NCBI GenBank assembly: GCA_030762895.1
Contig: CM061069.1
Location: forward strand, 85,073,548-85,137,547
Direction: 5' to 3'
Source of the DNA: Sophora flavescens
Taxonomy: Eukaryota > Streptophyta > Magnoliopsida > Fabales > Fabaceae
DNA length: 64,000 nt
Shown: in pieces, positions 35,442 to 45,858 of the stretch
Layout of the letters: each line of letters starts with the position of its first letter
Position numbering within the stretch: position 1 is the stretch's first letter
Translations under genes and position numbers: made by a program
Notes under the pieces: generated by a model
What the model was told of the DNA's origin: nothing
The model's input: the letters and a program-made list of their open reading frames with translations, nothing else
The model's database searches: none

Positions 35442-36980
35442 ATGGTGACTACACGCAATGGATTGCGGGGAGGGGGGAGCAGCGTGAATCACGAGGGCCA
35501 GGAGGCTTCGGACGCCCAGAACCATGACAATCATCTTTTCTCCCCCCTCAGTGAAGGTAACCCTCGGTTGGAGGAAATTGTGGAGCAACTCAAGCAGCTT
35601 CGGAAGGAGAACGAGGAGATACGGGCGCAAAATCAGAAGCTTTTGAAAGCCCGAAAGAGAGGAAGGTCCCTGACACCTTCAGACGGAGAACAATCCTCAC
35701 CCGAGGCCAGCAAGGATCCTCCGGCGCACCCTCCTCGGGGCACTAACCGAGCCTCCAAGACCAAACCCCCTCCTGGGGCATCGGAAGTCAAGTCCCACGC
35801 AGAGAGGACTAGCCAGAAAGAAAGAATATCAGACCGACGTCCAAGGCTCCCCTTCACCGAGGACATTAATGAGGCAAACGTGCCAACCCATTTTAAGCCC
35901 CTTAACATAGACAAATTCAATGGCACCACTGATCCAACCGAGCATGTAGAATCCTTTATATCCTCAATTTACTTGGTGACTGATTCAGATGCCGTCATGT
36001 GCAAGGTTTTTCCGACTACCCTGCAAGGTCCAGCCCTGACCTGGTTAACAAATCCGCCGCCTCAGTCAATTGACTCTTTTGATGCCCTCATAACCAAGTT
36101 CACTTCACAATTTGCGGCAAGCCGAAGGCACAGAAGGCACTCTGTCTCACTGGTAAATTTCAAGTAGGAAAGGAATGAATCACTCAGAGAATACATGGCC
36201 CGCTTCAATGCAAAGCAGATCCTGATTCCCAATATGAGCTCGAAACTCTGCCTCCACACCGTCATGGCTGGTCTTAGGTCAGGACCATTCTTCGAGTACC
36301 TATCTCGGAAACCACCGCGAGATTTTGAGGAACTACAGGAAAAGGCTACAGGGTTCATGAACTCGGAAGAGATGCTAGAGTTTAAAAGGCGAGAAAGAGG
36401 ATACGAGGACAAGAGCTCAACCTCCAACAAAGACAGAAACAGAGGGTCTGACTCACGAAGTCCCCAAAAAACCAGTGAAAGAGAGTTCCCGCAGAGGCAT
36501 TCCAGGCATCCATCTTTCACTCCGCTAAACCGATCTCGGGCAGCCATCCTGCAGGAAGTGTGCAGAGCAGAATTGCTTACCTTACCTGAACCGTCCAAAA
36601 CAATGGACAATGCTGACAGAAGCAAGGAATGTGCGTGGCATCAGAACTATGGACACTCCACTGAAGAGTGCAGAACACTCCAGAGAAAGATTGAGGAGTT
36701 AGTGCAAGCAGGCCGTCTTGACCGATTCGTCCGCCGAGATGGCAATGGTGGCGGACGATTCGGTCGGAGACCACAAAGACACGGTAATGATGACCGAGAT
36801 CGAGATACAAACAATCGAAGAAATCATCGGTATGAGATCGCTGAACAACCAAAGGCCCCGGTAGAAGAATCGGAGGGAGGAATCGGGGGGTCATCAATAC
36901 AATCTCGGGGGATTTGCGGGGAGGAGGAGCAACGAGCTCGGCTCGGAAGCGGCATGTCAAAGCTCTCTCCGATCTGTTAG
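35442..36980 (+). pseudogene. gag: gag of the Tat element, one in-frame stop
   Basis: The ATG at 35442 opens a 512-codon frame interrupted only by TAG at 36165-36167, probably from CAG by C-to-T change, since the text on both sides is continuous gag (…SLVNFK / ERNESLREYMARFN…). Gag coats the element RNA and forms the particle. The N-terminal part is Lys/Glu-rich and coiled-coil-like (about residues 45-75). The retrotransposon gag domain covers about residues 160-330 ('LQGPALTWL'). A knuckle-like C-A-W-H…G-H…E-E-C lies near 36631-36672. A +1 slip near 36890 then puts the 'INTISGGFAG' linker to protease in another frame. Confidence 0.85.
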
Positions 36981-36989
36981 CACTGATGT

Positions 36990-37685
36990 CCGGAAGACCT
37001 CCAAGAGCAAGGCCACCCATAACATTCCACAGATGATGACTTCCAAGGGGTAGATCCCAACCGGGATGACCCGATGGTGATAACGGCCGAGTGGCCAACT
37101 TCTCGGTCGATTAACGCTTATTGACCAGGGAGCTCGGCCGATATTCTCTACCTGGCGACCTTCAAGAAGCTCGGAATCCCTGAAAAGCTGATTAAAGAGC
37201 AGGAGGACAAGCTAGTGGGATTTGATGGGGAACAAGTCAAGACTCGAGGATATATAGATCTCTTAACAACGTTCGGAGAGGGCAGACTCTCTAAGTCTGT
37301 ATCAGTCAGGTATGTCATCGTAGATGCCACCACGTCGTACAATATCCTGATCGGAAGACCGACGTTGAATGAGCTCGGGGCAATTGTCTCTACGCCACAC
37401 CTGACAATGAAATTCCCAGCCGATTCAGGGGAGATAGTTTCAGTCCGAGCTGACCAAAAACTGGCAAGGCAGTGCTATGTTGACAGCCTGAAGGTTACCC
37501 ATCACCAGGACGGCCCGAAGAAAACAGAGGAGGGTAAAGCAGAGCTGGTAAGCTCGGTCGGCTCAGTAAATTCAGCAAGTACAGTTAGCATGTTTGAGCT
37601 GGACCCAAGGGCGGAGATGTATGAGACCAGAGCCGAACCAACGGAGTCCTTAGAGAGGTTCCAGTTGGGAGTCCATCCTGAATAG
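36990..37685 (+). pseudogene. Aspartic protease region of the Tat element
   Basis: Text after gag ('LSDLLALMSGRPPRARPPITF') leads to the protease. The catalytic motif region at 37117-37135 reads D-Q-G in one frame and S-S-A-D-I-L-Y in the next, so a one-base deletion falls inside the active-site motif. From 37215 to 37685 the frame is open and includes 'YVIVDATTSYNILIGRPTLNELGA', the flap-to-C-terminal part typical of Ty3 proteases. The protease would cut Gag-Pol; this copy cannot make it intact. Confidence 0.75.
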
Positions 37686-37736
37686 TGCACCCACGTCGGT
37701 AGTCAGCTGGACCCCTCACTCAGAGAGAAGATTCAC

Positions 37737-38276
37737 ATGGTACTAATAAAGAATGCTGACCTGTTCGCCTGGAAGACATCGGACATGTCGGGCATAGATC
37801 CTAACTTTATGTGCCATAGGCTGTCTATATGTCCCGAAGCTAAACCCGTGACTCAGAGAAAAAGGAAGTTGGGTGAAGAAAGGCGTCGAGCTGTGGCCGT
37901 GGAGACCTCTAAACTACTCAAAGCTAATTTCATCCGTGAGGTGAAATACACCACTTGGTTAGCCAACTTGGTATTAGTCAAAAAGGCCAATGGTAAGTGG
38001 CGCATGTGCACCGACTATACCGACCTCAACAAGACGTGCCCAAAGGATTCCTATCCCTTACCCAACATTGACAGGCTGGTGGATGGGGCCTCAGGTTATA
38101 AGGTTTTGTCCTTCTTGGATGCATATTCCGGTTACAACCAGATCAGGATGTACCCCCCTGACGAGGAAAAAACAGCGTTCATGACCGATGGGGCTAATTA
38201 TTGTTACCGAGTAATGCCCTTCGGCCAAAAAAATGCCGGGGTAACATCCACCAGAAAGGACTGGCCAGCCGATTAG
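37737..38276 (+). pseudogene. Reverse transcriptase, N-terminal half; catalytic YxDD deleted
   Basis: 179 codons with 'LVLVKKANGKWRMCTDYTDLNK', 'SFLDAYSGYNQIRM' (first catalytic Asp) and 'VMPFGQKNAG'. The sequence then jumps directly to the connection region ('GLASRLASLSRFLPKSAEKARPFF', frame +2 from 38201). Compared with intact family members this omits roughly 120 residues including the YxDD box and thumb. The element is therefore catalytically dead whatever the other frameshifts do. Confidence 0.88.
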
Positions 38277-38645
38277 CCTCCCTATCCCGCTTTCTACCGA
38301 AGTCCGCAGAAAAGGCACGACCTTTCTTCCAGCTCCTGAAGAAGCCGAAGGATTTCATTTGGACTAAAGAGTGTGAGAAGGCATTTGAAGATCTGAAACT
38401 TTTCTTGGCCTCTCCCCCAATTCTTACTCGGCCTCATCTCGGCAAGGATCTGTACCTATACCTCTCCGTCAATGATTGTGCAATCAGTGCAGTAATTACC
38501 CAGGAAGAGGAGGAGCAACAGATGCCGGTATACTATGTCAGTCGAATCTTGAAAGACGCGGAAACGCGATACCAAGTAATCGAAAAAACTGGCTCTCGCC
38601 TTAGTGATGGCAGATCCGATAAAGCAGGTACTCAGGAAACCTGAT
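38243..38645 (+). pseudogene. RNase H region of the Tat element
   Basis: The frame from 38201 encodes 'FIWTKECEKAFEDLKLFLASPP' and 'LYLYLSVNDCAISAVI' then 'PVYYVSRILKDAETRYQVIEK', the RT-linked RNase H of Ty3/gypsy elements. One extra A near 38582-38587 shifts the frame, and an in-frame TGA follows at about 38653 before the next domain. Confidence 0.8.
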
Positions 38646-38657
38646 CTAGCCGGATGA

Positions 38658-39185
38658 ATGATAACTTGGTCAGTGGAGTTGTCAGAGTTCGGCCTACGGT
38701 ATGAACCGAGGGGGCCAATGAAAGCCCAGTGCCTCTCAGATTTTATTGCCGAGCTTTCTTCCAAACCAAGGTCGGAATCCTTCCTCTGGCTCTTGTATGT
38801 TGATGGATCATCTAACCAGAAAGGAAGCGGGACTGGCATAATTCTCGAAGGACCCGATGATCTAGTCCTCGAGCAATCGCTGAAGTTTGGGTTCACTGCT
38901 TCAAACAACCAAGCAGAGTATGAAGCCCTCATTGCTGGGCTGTTACTAGCCAAAGAAGTCGGGGTTCGGGAGCTAAAGTGCAGAAGTGACTCACAGCTCG
39001 TAACGGGACAAGTCGCGGGCAAATATCAGACAAAAGACCCCCAATTAACCAAATATCTCTACAAGGTTAATAGCCTCATCTCCGAGTTTGAGCATTTCTC
39101 CATTGAGCACATACCTCAAGAAGAAAACTCCAGAGCCGATCTACTTTCCAAATTAGCAAGCACAAAGAAGGCTGGCCGACTCTAG
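38658..39185 (+). pseudogene. Second (archaeal-type) RNase H of the Tat element
   Basis: A 175-codon open frame with 'LLYVDGSSNQKGSGTGIIL' (D49), 'NNQAEYEALIAGL' (E87) and 'CRSDSQLV' (D111), the acidic triad of archaeal-type RNase H. This extra domain defines Tat/Ogre elements. It is bounded upstream by TGA and downstream by TAG at 39183-39185, both in frame with the rest of pol. Confidence 0.85.
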
Positions 39186-39233
39186 ACTTTTATTCAAGAA
39201 AGCCTCCTCGAGCCGAGCATTAAGAGTGCCGAA

Positions 39234-40499
39234 GTGACAGTGACCGAGCACTATGACCGGGGCTGGATGACTCCGATCTGGGAGTACCTAACCTCGGATA
39301 AACTACCGGACGACCAAAGGGAGGCAAGAAGAATCCGTCTGAAATCTTGTCACTACACCGTCCTCGACGGAGAACTGTACAAAAGGGGATTCTCCAGGCC
39401 GTTGCTAAAATGCCTCACAAAGGAACAATCTGAGTATGTAATGGATGAGATGCACCGAGGAATCTGCGGATTGCATTCAGGCAGCCGATCTCTGGCAGCT
39501 CGGATCTTGCGAGCAGGGTTCTATTGGCCAACCATGAGACTCGATTGTTCAAACTGGACCAATAAGTGTGACCCTTGTCAGAAGTTCGCCAACATAGCCC
39601 GTGCTCCAGGAGAGGAGCTCCACTCCATGTTCTCGCCATGGCCCTTTACCATGTGGGGGATGGACATAGTTGGTCCCTTCCCAGTGGCCAAGGGTCAAGC
39701 CAAGTTCCTTCTAGTAGGAGTAGATTACTTCACCAAGTGGATTGAAGCAGAGCCATTGGCTACGATAACCGTCAAGAAGGTCCAGGATTTTGTATGGAAA
39801 AATATTATATGCAGGCATGGCCTTCCTTATGCAGTTGTTACAGACAACGGGAAGCAATTCACCGATAAGGAGCTCGGAGAGTTCTATTCCAACCTCGGAA
39901 TTAAACACAAAGTAACCTCGGTTGAGCATCCGCAAACGAATGGCCAGGCAGAGGCAGCCAATAAGGTTATTCTACACGAGCTCAAAAGAAGGCTGGGACA
40001 ATCAAAAGGAGCTTGGGTTGAGCAGTTGCCAAGCATTCTGTGGGCTTACCATTGCTCGCCACAATCCTCAACGGGAGAGACACCGTTCAAACTAACCTAT
40101 GGAACCGATGCCATGATTCCAGTGGAACTCGGTGAGCTCTCATTTCGAAGGCAGCATCACAATGAAAGCCAAAATAATGAACAACTCCGAGTTGAGCTCG
40201 ACATGGTCGAAGAAGTCCGAGATGCAGCGAGGATAAGGGACGAGCTGTGCAAGCAAAAGGCAACTCGGAAGTACAACTCAAGGCTGTGCCCAAGGGAATT
40301 TGTGCAGGATGACTTGGTGCTAAGACTGCAAAGCGATGCGAGAAAAGACTCCAGGGAGGGTAAGCTCGCGGCAAATTGGTCAGGACCATTCAGGATAGCA
40401 GAAAATCTAGGAAATGGTGCCTACAGGCTTGAGGAATTGTCAGGAAAGCTGGTTCCCAGGACATGGAACACCACCCATCTCAAATTTTATTTTAGTTGA
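39234..40499 (+). CDS. Integrase of the Tat element, 421 codons open
   Basis: The integrase segment is uninterrupted. Zinc-binding HHCC: H74, H81, C112, C115. Catalytic core: D144 (GMDIVG), D204 (VTDNGK) and E240 (NGQAEAANK), with the family's D-35-E spacing. C-terminal part: 'ANWSGPFRIAENLGNGAYRLEEL'. Integrase would insert element cDNA into the genome. In an intact element it is released from Gag-Pol; here the stops at 38653 and 39183 and the RT deletion lie upstream, so the Met at 39234 is simply the first internal one and translation is doubtful. Confidence 0.8.
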   Translation: MTVTEHYDRGWMTPIWEYLTSDKLPDDQREARRIRLKSCHYTVLDGELYKRGFSRPLLKCLTKEQSEYVMDEMHRGICGLHSGSRSLAARILRAGFYWPTMRLDCSNWTNKCDPCQKFANIARAPGEELHSMFSPWPFTMWGMDIVGPFPVAKGQAKFLLVGVDYFTKWIEAEPLATITVKKVQDFVWKNIICRHGLPYAVVTDNGKQFTDKELGEFYSNLGIKHKVTSVEHPQTNGQAEAANKVILHELKRRLGQSKGAWVEQLPSILWAYHCSPQSSTGETPFKLTYGTDAMIPVELGELSFRRQHHNESQNNEQLRVELDMVEEVRDAARIRDELCKQKATRKYNSRLCPREFVQDDLVLRLQSDARKDSREGKLAANWSGPFRIAENLGNGAYRLEELSGKLVPRTWNTTHLKFYFS

Positions 40500-40635
40500 A
40501 GTTAGAAGTGATGCACTCTTTTTCCTATCTCGGTCTTTTTCCCACGAGGTTTTGGCCGAGAAGGTTTTAACGAGGCACACTAGGAAAAATTAATGAATAA
40601 AATCTCCATTTCCCTTCAATTGAGCTATTTATATT

Positions 40636-40950
40636 ACTTGACTCCTAAGCAGGAGATAAAACCTAAGCAGGTGCTAAACCCTGAAGAGGCCAACCGAAGC
40701 CTCTAAAGGTACTTGACTCCTAAGCAGGAGACTCCTAAGCAGGAGATAAAACCTAAGCAGGTGCTAAACCCTGAAGAGGTCAACCGAAGCCCCTAAAGGT
40801 ACTCGACTCCTAAGCAGGAGATAAAACCTAAGCAGGTGCTAAACCTTGAAGAGGCCAACCGAAGCCTCTAAAGGTACTCGACTCCTAAGCAGGAGATAAA
40901 ACCGAAGCAGGTGCTAAACCCTGAAGAGGCCAACCGAAGCCTCTAAAGGT
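40636..40950 (+). repeat. Four tandem 75-bp units after integrase
   Basis: The units start at 40636, 40711, 40801 and 40876 ('act(t/c)gactcctaagcagg…'). Each has 'gataaaacctaagcaggtgc' and 'gaggccaaccgaagcc' with few differences. The second unit is 90 bp because 'actcctaagcaggag' is itself doubled. They lie in the 3' UTR or start of U3. Before them, 'cccacgaggttttggccgag' is a motif common near the 3' LTR of such elements. Confidence 0.9.
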
Positions 40951-41009
40951 TCTCGAATCCCGAGCAAGAGTCACATTCGACCGATTAGGATCAAAGTGCC
41001 GAGCCAACT

Positions 41010-43500
41010 GTAGTAAATGTCGCGTATGATGTCAAAAAATCTATGTCAAATTAGCAATCCTCTTATTAATTTACTCATTTAATCATCAGATTATTTTTAT
41101 TATATTCCAAAGTGGTTTTGAAAGTCAAGAGGTTAATTTAAAAGTTAAGGGCTTAGGGCTATGTGTTTTTCACCTCAAGTCCTTGACTAATCACACTCGA
41201 ATTTTGTTCAAGCATACTGCATACACAGAAATGGAAAATACATGCTTCATACACAGGGGCGGGCCTACATAGTAACCAGGGTGTGCATCTGCACATTCTA
41301 AAATTTGAAAAGTTATGTATAGTACTAGAGTAATTTTTTTTTGTTTTTTTTTTTGCACCCCCCTATTTTTAAACATTGAACACAACGTTGAGTGGGAGAG
41401 AAGCGTCAATGGCAAACGTTGAGGTCCTGGAGCTAATCTTCCAAGTTGGACTTGTTGAATTCACATTGAAATTTTTATTTGGCAGGTCTGATAGTAAGAG
41501 CAGGGTGTCGTGCCCTTATCATGTGGTCATTTAGATTATTTTAAAAATACAATATTTTTTTATTAAAATTTCAAAATAAAGCAATCTAATACACTTTTTT
41601 TTTATAAGAAATGGAATATTATTAAATCAAATACACTTTATGAGCTTTGTTAGAAGACACATGAATCACACATTATTTATTGTAAGAGTGTCTTTGAGAA
41701 AGCTGGAAAAAAAAAAGATTATACTGATAATCGATTTTTATATAATCGATTATTATGATAATTGATTATAATCAGAATCTTTTTTTATTTGGGTCTGTTT
41801 ACGGAAAGTCGATTTAAGATAATCCATTTCATTTTGGTGATGCAAAAAAAAACACTTTTGTATGGTAAATTACGAAGATGGGTATGAAGTATTTATTTAT
41901 AATATTTAGTGGGAAAGTTAATAATATTAAAATGAATAAAATTTCTAACATTCTTTCGTAATTATGGAAAACATGTAAAAATGTATTATTTTTTAAAATA
42001 GTTAAATAAAAAAAATCTATATTTCAGTTAAATAAAAATAATATATTATTTCAATATATGCTTCCCTTACGTGCAGGAAAAATTATTATCATGTAATGTA
42101 AAAAAAAAATATGTCACAATGCAAGGTACAACAAGTACAGACAAACATGTAGGGAACGGAACATCTCACACTGTAAGGTGCATATTTATTTAAAGGAAAA
42201 TATTAACGAGTAAAAGAAACAAAAAAAAAAATTTATATAAAAAATTGATGTGTTTAATATTTGAAAAAATGAAATGCTTAATTTTTTAATAAAAACTTAC
42301 TTTTGTAAATTCTTTGAAAAGTATCATGAGAACTTATCGTTAACATAACCCTTATTTAAATCCCCACCGTGATTTAAATTGAGAATGCAATAAATTCAGA
42401 CCCACACGTGGGGTTATATGGGAAAGAACTTACCTCCTTAAAGCAACACCACTAATAATCCATCTAATAGTCGTATCTCCATGATGGTTCAAAACAACAT
42501 TTTTCAAAAAATAAAAGCTTTTTTTTAAAATTAAGCAAGTGGCCCAAACATGACAACTTCTTATAAAACAGTTTTTTCTATAAAAAAATAGCTGAAAATA
42601 TAAAAAACAATAATTCTGAAACATGCTCTAAATTGTTTGTATTTTTTCACCTTATTTATTTATAACTCATAACTTTCTTTATTTTTTGACCGGAATAACT
42701 TATGAGTTTCTTATAGCTTGAACGAAAGTACAAAATGATACATTTCATTAATTATTCTTTTTCGATATAAAAATATCACAAAAACTAAGTAAAAGTGTGT
42801 GTAAATTATAACATTCGCGATTAATATCATAGCTAAATTACTTATTAGAATCTCACTTTCAGTTATCAAAATAATTTGCATATGAGGTATGTATTTTATT
42901 TAACTAGATTTATTAAAATTTTATGATTTTAATATGTTATCCTCAAATCAATCCGTAAAAAAAACTTGTTATTCTCGCGTATTAATATGAGAATAATAAT
43001 AATTATTTTTTTAAAAGTTTGCCCCCCACTGACCTAGATCCTGTATCTGCCACGGTTCATACACTCAATCTCAAATTTCTCGCATTAGTAAGTGTTAAAA
43101 TCAGAATGTATATGTGTACAAAATAAGATAGAAACTTCTATATATTTAGATGGTAAAAAACATACACATACAAGTATAATTTGATATATGAATAAGTGTG
43201 GATCTAACCTATTTTAATAAATTATTCACCTAATATGTTGGTCCACTTATTTGATGTATGGATGGGAATTCGTCATTTCGCTTGTCAGGGGTCTATGGTC
43301 TAACCTATTTAAGATTTAGCTCGGTCTAACCTATTTAACAAAAAGATTAAGTCAATGCTTTTTAAAAAGCATATACAGTTAAAGAGGCAATGCTGGGCTT
43401 TAAGAAAAGCATATTAGGCCTATTAGACCGATCTATTTGACGCGCACACACACATATATAATTTAATATATTATAATACTATTATGTATTATTTATATTA
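41010..43500 (+). repeat. Segment X, right copy (2.49-kb direct repeat)
   Basis: Matches 32881-35362. The left edge cuts through the minisatellite element B terminus: only its last 50 or so bases are here, preceded by Tat-element sequence. The right edge continues smoothly into 43501 onward, while in the left copy the same point is cut. The neighbouring 'aaagtgccg' occurs before both left edges (about 32866 and 40993). Confidence 0.88.
41254..43055. mobile_element. Non-autonomous hAT-like element in X, right copy
   Basis: Same element as 33125-34919 (1802 bp here). The 8-bp flanks are identical, TTCATACA at 41246-41253 and 43056-43063, which supports the element limits. Confidence 0.78.
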
Positions 43501-43995
43501 TTTGAAAGTAAGACTCTATTGGTCTATTTAAATGTAAAATGTCTACTTGTTTATTTATTTGTGAAGGTCCGGTGACTTATTTATCAGTAGAGGCCTACCA
43601 ACCTCTTATCATTAGAGGCTTACAAGTGAATGCTTACGACCTATTTATAGGTGGAGGCATATTTAAAACTCTTGCTGATAAGTAGGCTTTTAAATAGGCT
43701 TCCAGGTCAGACTTTGACATATAGGCCGGGCTCATACCTTAAAAATTGATCTATATCTACCAAACAGGTCAAACTCAAGCATTGAGATTGGAACACAAAT
43801 CAAACATATTTACGTTAGGGCACACCTCAGCTTAGCATATCCCCACCCCTATGTTTGAGATAACTTTAATTATTTTATCCTTTATCTTCACCACTTAACT
43901 TCGACAAATGAGTTACAACAATAGTAGGAGATCATTGTTTGAGAAAAACACACACACACATATATGAGTTACAACAATAGTAGGAGATCATTGTT
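43501..43995. other. No gene seen; repeat-like spacer
   Basis: Contains 'gaggcctaccaacctctta', 'aggcttccaggtcagac' and related phrases that resemble degraded plant DNA-transposon interior, and a 54-bp direct duplication at about 43911-44018 ('gagttacaacaatagtagg…'). Confidence 0.4.
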
Positions 43996-43999
43996 TGAG

Positions 44000-44005
44000 A
44001 AAAAT

Positions 44006-44089
<84 letters not shown>
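44000..44089. repeat. Compound (AC)n(TA)n microsatellite
   Basis: About 24 bp of CA repeats followed by about 60 bp of TA repeats. Confidence 0.95.
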
Positions 44090-44090
<1 letters not shown>

Positions 44091-44091
<1 letters not shown>

Positions 44092-45385
44092 TCAAACAAT
44101 GTTTTTATTTCATCTAACGGTTTAAATTTATCACTTTTATTAAAAAGAGAATAATTAAGAATGACTTTAATGAGGAGAAAGAAAATTAAATTTATTTAAT
44201 GGAGAAAGATATTTTTTTTTTGTGACAAAGGAGAAAGATATTCAATATCTTGACTTATCATTAAAATTATAATACTTATTTATCAAAAATTTTATATTTT
44301 AGTTTCTAGATATTTATTATTTATTAATTTTAGCAATAAATTATAAATTTAAAAAAAAATCAGAAAATAATTATAAGTCTTTACATTCATAATAAAATTT
44401 ACAAAGTACTTTTTTGCATTCATAAATTTACAAAGTTTTTATTTGTAGATGTTAAGACATTTTAATATATTAAATTTGAAAAAACAAATAGCATAGTACA
44501 TTAGAAGTTTTGATTATAAAGACAAGAATTCATTATTGTATTTTTAGTAAAACAATTTATTTAATTTTATTTGTAGATAAAACTAATGTTAATTTTATTG
44601 TTTATTAAATTCAGGAAATAAACTACAATATTTTAAAATACAAAAACAATGTTAATTTTTCAAATTTTTAATACATTTAAATTTTAATATATTAAATTTA
44701 TAAAAAAAAACTAGCATACGTACGTACAATAGAAATTTTAATTATAAAGACAAGAAATTTTTTTTTGACACAAATAAAGACAAGAATTCATTATTGCATT
44801 TTTAGAAAAACACTTTATTTAATTTTATTTGTAGATAAAACTATTGTTAGTTTTATTATTTATTAAATTCAGTAATAAAGTATAATATTTATAAATTCAA
44901 AAAATAGTTATAAAATTTAAACTCAGGAAATATTATAAAGTTTAATTCGTGAATTAATGCATAGATATTTTTAATATATTATATTCATAAAAAATAATAA
45001 GACTTTAACAATTAAATCCTTAAATAAATACACATTGAAGAATGTATTTAATAAATAATAAACATATTTATTTTGACAAAATCTAAAGTATTTAACAAAT
45101 AAGTGTTATAATTTTAAAGATAAGTCAAGATACTAAATATCTTTCTCCATTAAATATATTGATTTTTTCTCTCCACATTAAAGTCATTCTAATCTTCTTA
45201 GTCAGGTGCTGCTCTATGATGTTTTAAGAGTTTCTACTCCTCCGATAATTTCAGTGTAATCTCTTTTTTGGGCTTTTAGCCCTATTTTTAATCAAAATAA
45301 AAGTCATTCTTAATTATTCTCTCTTTTTAATAAAAGTGATAGATTTAAACAGTTAGATCAAACTAAAATCAACGGGTAGAAATTG
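44091..45385. mobile_element. Degenerate inverted-repeat element, about 1.3 kb
   Basis: The left arm has 'cggtttaaatttatcacttt' then 'gaataattaagaatgacttt'. The right arm (about 45295-45370) carries the reverse complement with changes, and the inner blocks 'gagaaagatattcaatatct' (left) and 'agatactaaatatctttctc' (right) also pair. A third copy of the arm lies at 45475-45550. No coding. Superfamily unknown. Confidence 0.45.
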
Positions 45386-45585
45386 ATGTAAAAGTAAAGT
45401 TTGACACCTGGTGTCAAAGGATCTGTCTCATTCATATATATTTCTGTCTCCACTAAATATATTTAATTTTTTCTCTCCACATTAAAGTCATCCTTAATTA
45501 TTCTTTCTCTTTAATAAAAGTGATAAATTTAAACCGTTAGATCAAACGAAGTCAACTTCTACTTTTGAAGTTTTTTTTTTGGTTT

Positions 45586-45793
45586 GGTACTTACCCTAAT
45601 TAGTCATTGGGACCGAGTGAGCCCTCAAAGTATCCATACGGCTTAGATCCTTTGGACCCGCTATAGGACTAATCTCCGAGTCGACCACGCAGTTAGTAAA
45701 ACCTGCTAAGGATTGTTGCATACCCAATGATCGAACTCGGGCAGAGCCCGAACAATTCGTCCTTAAGCAGCAGTACGTTAACCACTTACAAGT
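45586..45793 (-). mobile_element. SINE, minus strand
   Basis: Read on the minus strand it starts 'gtaagtggttaacgtactgc' (A-box-like), has B-box GAGTTCGATCATT, and ends in an A-run (T-run at 45571-45580 on plus). It lies just downstream of the NF-YB stop codon on the same strand. Confidence 0.6.
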
Positions 45794-45858
45794 TTACTAT
45801 TATAGGAAAATTATTATTTTTAAACCCATAAGACTAAAATGATTCATAGACAACAAAA

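Larger units (their letters stand above)
35363..41009 (+). mobile_element. Defective Tat-lineage Ty3/gypsy element lacking intact LTRs
   Basis: 5.65 kb with gag, protease, RT (deleted), RNase H, archaeal-type second RNase H and integrase in Tat order. Only about 20 bp that could be LTR end precede the PBS-like site, and no complete LTR follows the integrase. Both sides abut copies of segment X. The second RNase H domain is the marker of the Tat/Ogre lineage. It is not autonomous. Confidence 0.85.

Noticed and set aside
35355..37098. Minus-strand open frames of up to 187 codons opposite gag
   Set aside because: Shadows of the gag frame in the other strand; no domain.
32881..43500. Reading X and X' as the two LTRs of the Tat element
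   Set aside because: X starts inside another transposon's TIR that is continuous with its neighbour on the left copy only, ends without CA, and has no target duplication.
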